A stretch of DNA of 64,000 nucleotides from Phylloscopus collybita. Taxonomy: Eukaryota; Chordata; Aves; Passeriformes; Phylloscopidae. The DNA lies in contig JAJNNQ010000009.1 in assembly GCA_027886175.1 (NCBI GenBank), positions 23,239,501 to 23,303,500 on the forward strand, read 5' to 3'. A program made the translations under genes and the position numbers. The notes beneath the pieces were generated by a model. It did no database searches, was not told where the DNA came from, and worked only from the letters and a program-made list of their open reading frames with translations. Below, one piece after another: positions 50,924 to 61,218 of this stretch (positions within the stretch are counted from its first letter, which is position 1; each line of letters opens with the position of its first letter).

Positions 50924-52521
50924 TTAATATATTAATGATATATGTATTCAACACTATAAGGGCACAATGAATTTAGCCACATAGCTCAAGAGCTAAGGTG
51001 AAAAAGAAATGAAAGCTAGAAAAGAGAAGGACAAAAGGAAATAAAGAGGAACTTACGTGTGCGATATTTCAATGATTTTCCCAAATTTATTTGTTCAAAT
51101 TTTGTTTCCAAATTATTATCCAGATTATTGTAATCCAGATTAAGCAAGCATTCAATGATAAAAGAAGAGAGTGATAGTTTGCATATGAAGAAAGAGTGCA
51201 GATTAAAAAATTAATGTGTATATGAAACCAATTTGTGTGCTTCTATCTATACTCTGTAGAAAAGGGCATTTTGATGAATCTATGTATGAAGTTGCTCCCA
51301 TTTGGCAAATCTAGAGAAAGGTTTAAACTTTAGACTAAACTTTTCCTGCAGAGAGCAGTGTAATACTCAGAACTGATACTTATCTCTAAATGTACACTCT
51401 AATTTACGCAATAAAATGACGAATCTGCCATTTCTGATCATACTAAGGGTTTACTCTGCAACACTACTGTTTTTGCCAACTATCAAGAATACTGCATTTG
51501 TTTATCTCAATACTAATTACCTGCAAAATTATTAGCACTGTTGTTTGTGAGGGGAAAAAAAAAAGCAAACCCAAGCAATGTTTTGATTTCAGTGTTACAC
51601 CAAAACATAGCTTTTTGACTTTACAGCTGAGGCAGTTCAGGAAATTCTGGAATAATAATTTGTTATTAAACCCGTTTCAGTTTTAAAAATTGAAATTCCT
51701 TCACCCAACCCTCTGTCTCTGGAAGAAGCAGCTGAACAGACCCAGAATGTTCACAGAAGTAGAAAAAGGTCAGGCAGAGGCATAATTTCGTAATATACAA
51801 ATGTTTAGTTATGGGAACAATGCAGGGAGAAGGAATTTTGATTCCACAGAGAAGCTGTGCTCCTGTGGTGAAGATGTATGCACAGATGTAGGATGGCCAT
51901 ATGCTCCTTTTTAAGCAGGGATCATAAACCTCAGAGCCTCTGTATCCTGTTGGATGTTGCAGTGGGAACCCCTGGAGGAGAAGCTGTTCTGACCCTTTGC
52001 ATATACAGGGGAACTATGCATTCTTGGACAGTATTCATGTGTAACTTTGCAGCAGCTGCTAAGATAATGTCTGTGTGATCTGTGTTCTTTGGGAGTACAT
52101 ACCCTGGAAAAATGTCACCTAATTTTGAAGGAGAGCATCAAGGAACGATATTAGCAAAAATGCATACAGGTGTTATTTTAGGTCTTTGTTTTTAAATGTT
52201 TTTAATATGAAAGGGTTATTTTCAGAGACTTTGTAAAGACTTTATAATATACCTCTAAGTGGTTAACTGTAAAACAGAAGTACTTTCAAGGTTTCAGCTC
52301 TAGAAAATAATATTTAAACAAATTGGGAAGGGGCTTGAGCGAGCTGACTCTGTTGGTTAGATCTCTCTTAGCAGATTGTTAACCAAGTGATATGCAGTCA
52401 AAACTGCACAGGGTTGGAGAATTAATTCCCATATGAGATACTCCATTTTATATTCTTGTACACAACGGGTATTTGCACAGTACTCTGTTTATTTAAATTT
52501 TAATACCATATTGTAAGTTCT

Positions 52522-52557
52522 ATCATTAATATTAAACCTGGTGTTAATATTAATGAT
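52522..52557. repeat. Perfect 14-bp inverted repeat, 8-base loop
   Basis: Left arm ATCATTAATATTAA (52522-52535), loop ACCTGGTG (52536-52543), right arm TTAATATTAATGAT (52544-52557). The arms are exact reverse complements. The loop itself has a weak ACC/GGT pairing. It could extrude as a cruciform or fold as an RNA hairpin if transcribed. Confidence 0.95.
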
Positions 52558-53077
52558 CTGCTGCTTTCAAAGAGTGCTGCATCAAAAACACTCTAGCAAT
52601 AGCCCCTCAACACTTCCATCACTTTAAAAGAGGCAATGATGTGATGGTTTAAAATACAAAATTACTCTAATTTAAACCTGAATTATGAGTTTCTGTATGC
52701 AGACAAAGTGCAATGTCAATGATGGACAAATAACAAGTCAAAATTTGTTAGGTTTTGAAGATTTTCAATAAGAATCATAAATACTAATTACCTAATAGAA
52801 ATTTCAAATATTTATAATTGTTTTATAAGAGGACTAACCATTTTATTTCAGGATACTATAACAATTGTTCTTTGCTGAGTCTGGGTCTTTAAACTTATGA
52901 AATGTTTTATATTCTTCATGACAAAATTGCTAAATTTCCTGACTTAATGCTCCATGAAAAATTCCTGTAATACATTAAGCTATATTAGTTACTCTGTATA
53001 TTGTTGACAATTTTAGGATATGCCTACATGGAGAACTTCACCTCTTTGGACTCCAAAGAGGCTATCCAAGTGCCTCG

Positions 53078-53081
<4 letters not shown>

Positions 53082-53131
<50 letters not shown>
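53082..53131 (+). repeat. (CA)25 microsatellite
   Basis: Twenty-five perfect CA units, preceded by GCACG and followed by ATCTC. The frame across it that encodes a Thr-His repeat (53001-53183) is not a gene. Long pure dinucleotide runs of this kind usually vary in length between individuals. Confidence 0.97.
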
Positions 53132-53134
<3 letters not shown>

Positions 53135-53789
53135 TCTAGTTTGGTTCAACACTTTTAGCACTTCCTCTCATTTTCATTGCTAAATTTGTCCTTGGAGACT
53201 TGGACAGTCAGAGAGTAAATTGTTTTTAAACACATACTGATAAAAGTTTTCCTGCTGTGAGCCCTTCCTATCAGTACTCTGGTCAATGGAAACTCTATAA
53301 GAAGGTTTCATGGGGATGTGCTTCATATATTCTGTATTGTGAAGTTCACTTTCATTGGCATGGGATTTTGCTAAAGGTAACCCCTGAAAATCCCTGTGAA
53401 AAATGACAAAATTTCTTTCAGATTTACTTTGAGATTTAAGTCAGAGACCTCTGGAGTTGTGATACATCAGCTCCTTTTAAAAACAAAGAGAAAATTTTCT
53501 CGGTATTATACTACACTATAAGCATAAGATTTAGTTGAAAATAGATATCTGTAAGATATTCAGGAATACATGCATAAAGTTACAGAGAGAAACATGACCT
53601 TGGCTGTAAGAAATACCAACACGAATCTATATGAAATGCACTAAAGTGGTTCTTCCATGGTCATAGGAGACACAGGAGATTACAAACCAGGAAATGAATA
53701 ATTAATTTTTCATTAAGGTTGCATCTTCTTCTTTTCAGCTAAAGCACAGACTTAAAATTGTTACAAGCAAGTAGTTAGCAGTCAGCTGT

Positions 53790-53868
53790 GCAGGGCCAGG
53801 AGTTGGACTTGATGATCCTGATGGGTCCCTTCCAACTCACCAAATTCTATGAGTCTATGATTCTATAG
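53790..53868 (+). mobile_element. CR1 LINE fragment, 3' end, plus strand
   Basis: About 80 bp of CR1 terminus. It shows GGAGTTGGACTTGATGATCC, GGGTCCCTTCCAACTCACCA and a tail of ATTCTATGAGTCTATGATTC TATAG type. The intact repeat tail marks the 3' end. It is heavily 5'-truncated. Confidence 0.93.
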
Positions 53869-54150
53869 TTAAAATAACAGAAACAACAGCTAATTAGAAA
53901 TTAATAATCTGATTTTGTAAATTTTTTCCAGGTCTTTGATTTTTTGAAATATGGAATGGAACAGAAGATTTTGAATTATTTCATGGAATGTGAGAGGGAA
54001 TCAACTCACTCCTCTATAACCTCATTTTTTTCCAACCTAGAATATGCTTACCTGCTTTTTAAAATATGATATCCCCAAAACATCTCTTTAGAGCAATAAG
54101 TTGCTTTTGAAATTAAGAGTGATAATGGAATTTGGTCTACATGAGTCAGA

Positions 54151-54196
54151 AACTAAAATGTTTATTATTAATGAACTAAAATATTTGTTATTAGTG
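54151..54196 (+). repeat. 23-bp tandem duplication
   Basis: Two units, 54151-54173 and 54174-54196, differ at 3 of 23 positions, and each difference is a change between A and G. Confidence 0.85.
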
Positions 54197-55220
54197 ACAT
54201 TTCTGTACTTCAAATAATCTTCAAAAAAACACATTGATCCTCAAGAAAACCAGTTTCTTCTGAGTTCAAACTGAATACTCTTTGGAAGATATAGTCTTAC
54301 ATATTTTTTCACATATTGATATATATTTCACAGAGTCCTGAATTTCTCTAGTAACTTACTAGATTTGCTTCCTTTAAATAATATTTTAACCTTACCTTCA
54401 AAAGGTCTACCTAAGATCATAAAAGAGGGACCATTAGAATATTGTACTAAACATCTTTAAACTATAATTCCACTATATAGTCTGGGAGTAAAAATGACAA
54501 GAATTTTTTCCAATGTAATATATTATGTTCTTATTTACATAAAATATCAATATTTATATTCACTGATGGAACAACAAGATGATTTGGTTTCCTAAATAAA
54601 GATGGTACATATCAGTTTGACAGACACAGCTGAGACAGCTGAGTTTATGTTTCTAAAAAAGTATTCATTTTGTACTTTTTTTTTATAGAACACTGACAAG
54701 GGAATTGCTAATGAAGATAAAAATTTTAAGGGTGGGATGTGTAACAGACATGTGGTTCTGTAGAAATTAGAAAGAGATATAAAGCACTGACTTACTTTCC
54801 AGTACTATGCTGAACATTTTCAGTGTTACTTTTTTAAAAGAAATGAGGTGTACAATGTGCTATAAGAAAAAAAATGGGGAGGGGGGTTATTATTTCTAAA
54901 AGCTACAAACAGTATCATAGATTTTTCTAATTTGTCTGTTGTAATTAAAATACAGAGCTGATCTTGTAAGTGGCTTCAAGAAAGTTTTTGCAAAAATCTT
55001 ATGATATACCAGTGAAAGCAATCTTTTAATTTCCTTCATTAAACCATTACTGTAAATCACTACATTTTCATTATTTTATTTTTATGAAGACTTTTTCTTT
55101 AAAACCAAAGCAACAAATACTTTAAAATTCTTCCTTCTTCTTTTGTTGATGCAATTTAAACTGAAAAGTATTGCAGGAATATAGTGGAGAATTACATGGT
55201 GGTTTCTTCACTTATATGGA

Positions 55221-55260
55221 ATTTTTTTTAATTTTTTTTAATTTTTAAATTTTTTTTAAA
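55221..55260. repeat. A/T low-complexity stretch
   Basis: ATTTTTTTTA occurs twice in tandem, then further T and A runs. It is made only of A and T. Confidence 0.8.
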
Positions 55261-56716
55261 GTGTGCAACAAACAGTAGGAATTTGCTCTGTCAAGGATCA
55301 GTTACCTCATTTGTGCTAGTGTAAATCCAGGCACATTCATTTGCTTATGTAGGATTCCTAATAAACAACAATGAAGTTGCAATATTTCGTGATTTCACCA
55401 GTGAGAACTTAAACATAAAATTTTGCTTGAATTCATCAAGTAATGTGTAGAGAAAAAAATGACCTTTCTGACACTGCATGAGGTTCCATGTCACGTTGTA
55501 TTACCTCACCCAGGCTGCTTAAGGCTGCATGGGTCAGTCATGACTCAAGCAATTTGACATTCTTTGATAGAACTTGACACTGTCACCACACTCTAATGAG
55601 TCACGTAAGTAATTAGAAAACAGACTTGCATGGTTCCAGGAGATTGTAGCTATTTATTTCATGTGCATATGTTTGTTTTCTAAGTGTTAAAGCATACATA
55701 AGCAAGCTGAAAACCATAATGAATATACCAATTTATCTTATTTGAATTGATTATATATATTAATTTACGTACATGACAACATCAACAGCCTTCAGTCAGC
55801 AGCAGGGAGAAAAATTTCCATATTATGTCCTAATTGGCTATTAAATTATAATTTCAAATGCTCCTGTGTGACTTCCATGCCAAAGTTAATAAACATTTAG
55901 ACCACTCAACTCTTAAATACTCCTGAAAATTTATTCATGGTCTTCAAACAACAACAATTTTTTGGGATTTTTTAAAAAATTTATTTCAAAGGGCAATAAA
56001 TCAATCATTTGAACAATTTAACATAAGATTTCATTTAAATGGTCTGCTCCAGTTGAATTACAGCTCAGGAGTTGCAGGATGACAGTCTATCACTTTTTCT
56101 GCTTTACATCAGAAGAGATAATAACAATTCTAGTCCTAATATCTGTGAAAGAAACTTTGTCTCAAATCAAAGTGGTGGAAGTGCTGTCATTGAAGCAAGC
56201 AAGGGTTTCAGCCTGTCAGTCTGTGAGCTCTGCCAGACTGCATTTCTTTGTCTTTCATATGCTATGTACTTTATGTAAGCAATTCTTCACTAGTTTGAAT
56301 GTGTGCAGACTAATTAAAAAGCTGAGGTACCAGCAGAAAAGTAAAATATCATTGCTGACAATTTTGTTCTAAATAACATTGCCCATACCTTTTTCTGTGG
56401 ATACAAATACGTACACCAGAGGTAAAACTGTGCAGAATCAGAACTTCCATTCTCTTCCTAAGCAAAGGTTACATCTATGCCAAGTACTCTATATATTCTT
56501 TAGGACTAGATCTTTCTCTCTTTTGCCTCACAATTGAGACTCTCTATCAGGAACATTGCATTATAGAAGCAAAGGGATCCTTAACTCAGCTTTTTTGTTT
56601 GTTGTTCTGGAACAGACACAACAGCCACTTTATTCTGTAGCATTTTAATGATTATTAAATGCATTGAATAACCTCCAAATTGTAGGGACAGTTCTATGTG
56701 TGTATGAGTATGAGCA

Positions 56717-56987
56717 AGATAGGACAAGGCAACATGGCCTCAAGCTACATGGGGGATTTAGACTGAATATTAGGAAATTTTCTTTACTGAAAGGGTGGCC
56801 AAGCATTGGAACAGGCTTCCCAGGGACATGGCGGAGTCAGCATTCAGGGAAATATTTAAAAGATGTGTAGATGTGGGGCACAGGGAACATGATTTAGTGG
56901 TGGACTTGGCAATGTTGGGTTAATGGTTGGACTCAATAACCTTTAAGGTCTTTTCCAGTCTAAGTGAGCCTGTGATTCTATAATTCT
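56717..56987 (+). mobile_element. CR1 LINE fragment, 3' UTR, plus strand
   Basis: About 270 bp of CR1 3' UTR. In order it shows AGATAGGACAAGGCAACATG, GGCCTCAAGCTACATGGGGG, ATTAGGAAATTTTCTTTACT, CAAGCATTGGAACAGGCTTC, AGATGTGTAGATGTGGGGCA, ATGATTTAGTGGTGGACTTG, GGTTGGACTCAATAACCTTT and GGTCTTTTCCAGTCTAAGTG. The tail is GTGATTCTATAATTCTC. It resembles the family consensus closely and is noncoding. The 68-codon frame at 56664-56870 across it is incidental. Confidence 0.95.
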
Positions 56988-59434
56988 CTTTTGGTAACAA
57001 AAAAAAATGCTGTTTCATTTACAATTAATAGTTATATTTATTAACTCATCAGCTATTTATTATGGGCACTTATTCATTTCTATACATTTTTAATAAAAAT
57101 CAGCATTTAGTGTGTTCTCTCAGAAAATGCATTAAAATAATTCAACTATTACCTTAAAGAGAACAAAATATTCCTAGCTCTGATGTTGTCTTCACATATT
57201 TACCAAGAATTCACACTTTTTAAAGGACATGTAGATACAGCAATTCCATTTTTTTCCAAACCATGTAATGGTGATTAAGATTTCATTGCCTACCTTGGGT
57301 ACTAACACTCTGCTGTATTTGTGTTTGAACTATATTTCTTCCACTCTTTTACAAGTGAAAGTATTTGGAACCACACTATCTTCCATGTTCACAAGCTGAA
57401 GTATAAGCAGTGTCCTTTTTTGTCTCTGAATCTTGATACTGACTTGTTAGAGGTCTTCTTGTTTGGTTTTTTTACCATGGTGCTCCACTTCTCCATCATA
57501 CACCCCATTAGTTTAAAGCTAAGGTCCATTTTGGACCAACACTCTTAATAGGATGAATTGATCTCAGACACTGTTTATACTTTCATAGCCCATTTATATT
57601 AGACAATAAGTTAAATAATTTAAGGTACAAAAAGGTACATAGATTAGAGACAGGAACTGGCACTTACTAACATGTGACCTGATGGTCTAAGAAGCATAAG
57701 AGGTTTTGAGAGGGAGGCACGAAGAGGGGCTGTGATACAACTTCATCTGCTGCCAAACACTGAAGTCTGGTTCTGGTTTCCATAGTAGATCCCTGAAACC
57801 TGGAGCTATATGTGCATCTACCTCAGTGTCCCTGACATTGAAAAAACTAAGGAAAAGAATGAAAGAATCACTATTAACAGACATTTTTTTCTTTCCTTCT
57901 TGAAAAACCATGTAGATAAGGTCTGATGAAGAAGTTCTCTTTGACTGAATATGTGTTTTTAACATGTAATTACCAAACTCATGTTTGTGATGTTAACTAG
58001 CTGAGAAGGCACAGGAAATGTTGCAGAATACTGACATTTTTTAGGTAGTGGGCAGTCCCTGAAAGATAGGAGATATGTTGCCACAAAGACAGACACATAA
58101 AGCAAGGAAATACTTAACACTTTGGCAAGCTCACCATCTGTCTGGGTCCTACGTTAGCTGCATAGAAAGGAAATATACTTCATAAATCTCAACTTTGCCC
58201 AGAGAAAAGTAAATAAATTGGGGGTCATGTCTCAGCATTCTTTCTTTATGATTTATCACTATTTTAGACACTGATGAAAGGCCTAAGTGTGTAAATACAT
58301 ACACTTCAAACTAACAGTTGCTTCCCTGTATTTCAGTAGTTGTCTTCTGCAGAGTGAGATTTCTGAACACGTTTTAGAAATACTTTATGCAGAGGTATGC
58401 CTTTTCAGCAATTTAAGTTATGAAGAGAAAGCTTTCAATATTCCTTTGAAATGCTTTCAGCCCTACATGAGTTATTGGTGCTCTGTGCTGTAGTTTATGC
58501 TTCATCTTACTGTGTCTTTACTTTTAATTGTATTGTGAAGTTTTCACTCAAAATTTTCACTGTCATAGAATGAACAGAAATATTGCTGCATTTGTTTTGT
58601 TTTGTCTCTGTTACACAACAACTTGAGCATAGTAATTCCAGAAAAGTTCCTCCCACAAGCCTGCATTGATTTCCTGTTCTCTAATAAGAAATGGTGAGTG
58701 ATAGAACATAATCTTCCTTGACCCATATTTTTTCTGGCAAGCTTTAATTCTCATTTGGAATAGGCATTTTTCAACTAGTCTAATTTTCTTATAAAGATTC
58801 TGGTTTTTTTAAGGGAATATTTTCATATATATAAATAGTTTTTAAAATTTTGAAATTTATTTACATTTTTTAAAGACTTTTAACTTTTCTCTTGATAGTT
58901 TGGGGCTTATCCCCATAAGATATACTGTTGAAAGTGCACCATGAGTTTTTAAATGTGAAGGGGTTAATATTATCAAAAGGTGGTATAACTAGAGCTGACA
59001 TGTACTGAGGATTTCCAGTTAACTCCATTCCCTTCCTCCAAATGCCTGTGATTTTAATTTCACTTTAAAAAGATTTTCAAAACTTGGAAATATTTTTGAA
59101 CCTGGGGATTGGAAAACTTTGAGCACAACATCTTGCTGCTCTACTGAAAGATGAAATGTTTGAGAGAGAAGCTGATGACCCTGCCTCATTGCACATTTTC
59201 CTATGTCTCAAAGAATAGTGAGTCCAGTGTTCTGGAGGTTCAGCTTCAGCAACCTGCATGTTTGTTATGAAGTTGATGCAGAAACCTGGAGAAAATTACC
59301 ATGCATCCTTCAAAAAGGACAGAGTGGGAAATGTAAGAAACAAGCTATAATGAATCTATAACAGTACTATGATTTTTACTGGTAATTTAACAATGCATTT
59401 AGGTATTTAGAGCACATATTCCTCAATCTAAAAT

Positions 59435-59515
59435 AAAAAACAAACAAACAATCAAAACACCCAAACAACAAAAAAGGGAAAACAAACAAACAAACAAAAA
59501 AACAACAAAGAACAC
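59435..59515 (+). repeat. A-rich (CAAA)n-like tract
   Basis: About 80 bases of A and C with a few G and a single T (59452). CAAA units are repeated near 59441-59450 and 59482-59497. It looks like a decayed simple repeat or poly(A)-like tail. Confidence 0.8.
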
Positions 59516-60088
59516 CTATATAGAAGGAATGTAATGTCCTACCTACACTGAATGCCTGAGTCTTTTCTTTTTTTCTGCACTAGACATTTTTGGCTAAACT
59601 GTAGCTCAGACTAGAAGGGTAAAACAAGACAAGTTATTCTGGCAATGCAAAAAACTTGTTCCTTGAAAGAAATTCTTCAGGGGAAGCATCCCTGGCACTG
59701 AACACATTAATTGCTCTGGCAGTTACCAGAGAGAAATTGGAAAAATCTACAGGCAGCATGTTACTTACTCTTACAAATAGCTGCACTGGTGACCATTTTT
59801 ATTGAGTATTAGACTGAATGAGGAGTCTGGGGATCCTCAACACAAGGTATTTGCAATTTCAGATTAGTCAGGACTCAACAGTGTGGCACAGAAAGGTAAA
59901 TCCAAGAAACAGAAATGACAGCTTCCCTAGAGTTGCCAGCACATTTGTTCACATGTTCTTTACTTTTTATTTCTTTTTTATTATTTCTTAGTTTACTGCT
60001 GTGTTTCCCTGGGGCACATTACTCCTGTCTCAGATGAAACGTGCCATGCAGCTTGCTCAGCTTCAGCTCAGGGCCTTCCCACTGCTAT

Positions 60089-60090
<2 letters not shown>

Positions 60091-60155
<65 letters not shown>

Positions 60156-60163
60156 AAAAAAAA
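60091..60163 (+). repeat. Poly(A) run, 63 bases plus 9
   Basis: A63 (60091-60153), one G, then A9. The sequence before it (ending CCACTGCTATGC) has no AATAAA signal in the last 25 bases, so a processed transcript is not shown. The poly-Lys frames across it are not genes. Confidence 0.92.
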
Positions 60164-61178
60164 GGCACTCATGCTTTTTCCTTTTTCCTATCCTTTTCAG
60201 AAAATGGGATTAACAATCTCAATTCAAGATACATATCATCTGAGAAAATGTAGAGAGAAGAAAGAAAAAAGGTGAAGATGATTAATCTTACAAGCTGTGG
60301 ATCATCTAAATGCTTCTTTGGGCCATTGGTGTTCGCTGTTACTAACAATGACTGCAGAAAAATTCATGCTCTTCCCAATACCCTGGGTGCTAAATAACTA
60401 TTAAATCCTATGTGAGATTTCAATTAAAAATATGGGCCAAAAGCTTTCCTAAACAAGGTAGCAAATGGGAATGGTTTGCAGAGGCCTCACTGCTGACTTC
60501 CCCAAAGGAGAAGTGCACAGGGACTTTGTCACTTTCTCTTCGATGGTGGGACTGAACAGGGTTGTACCGGTGCACAGCTACAGGTGGGAACACCCACCAG
60601 GCAATCAAAACCAGGCCTCCAGGTCTGTACCAAATATAATCACACTCTGCTACCATGCCAAAGTAAAAAATTTTTGGAAACAGCTTATTTCTGTAGCAAT
60701 TTTATGTCAGCCTTGTCTAATCCATGTTGTATTGCAGCACTAAACAAATTCTTGTTCTGAGACCTTCTTGAATGTCTCATCCTGCTTCCTTCCCTTTTTG
60801 TAATATTGCATTGTTCCAGCTTTCGTAAGTGCCTCACAGGTTGTGGTCTGCTTACAAGTTCAACTTTTTCTTTGGTAGCACTTCCATAAGTATTTAAACA
60901 AAAGAAAGTGTTTCATCACCAGAATCTTCTTAAAGCACATTTACTTTTCTTAATTTCCTTGAGACAGGACTACCTACACTAGTGTAGAACAGTAGTGGGC
61001 TGTGTCTATTTTACAGCTTTATTTGAATCTGGAATGAAGCTGCACAATCAGCTGGTATGTTGCCCTGATGCTGTGAGAGACCTGGGGCCCTTAGGAGGAG
61101 CAGGTGTGCATCCACCTGTGCCTTAACAGGTTTGCCTGGAGATTTTTCATTGTAAGGGTGGGAATACCATCAGCTGGT

Positions 61179-61218
61179 TTTAGACTCTCTAGTTTGTATT
61201 TAGACTCTCTAGTTTGTA
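61179..61218 (+). repeat. Perfect 20-bp tandem duplication
   Basis: TTTAGACTCTCTAGTTTGTA occurs twice in succession (61179-61198, 61199-61218) with no difference between the copies. Confidence 0.97.

Larger units (their letters stand above)
43740..53789. other. Unique noncoding sequence with simple tracts, no gene seen
   Basis: About 10 kb of sequence. It holds an inverted repeat near 44648, a partly GC-elevated patch near 45360-45530, a local repeat near 46351, a striking G/T tract at 48807, a cruciform-capable repeat at 52522 and the CA microsatellite at 53082. The frame of 135 codons on the minus strand (44406-44813) overlaps the inverted repeat and looks random. No exon, RNA gene or interspersed repeat was recognised. 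Confidence 0.5.
53869..56716. other. Unique noncoding sequence, no gene seen
   Basis: About 2.8 kb of AT-rich sequence with a 23-bp tandem duplication (54151) and A/T runs near 55221-55260. Frames are up to 97 codons (56079-56372) and look random. Part of it (55490-55910) has the look of conserved noncoding sequence; see the findings. Confidence 0.5.

Noticed and set aside
53001..53183. Frame with a Thr-His repeat
   Set aside because: It is a translation of the CA microsatellite.
41224..55495. A 15-base match (TGAGGTTCCATGTCA) between about 41224 and about 55480
   Set aside because: One or two matches of this length are expected by chance between all positions of a 64-kb window, and flanking bases do not match.
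60001..60275. Three frames with long poly-Lys
   Set aside because: They are translations of the poly(A) run.
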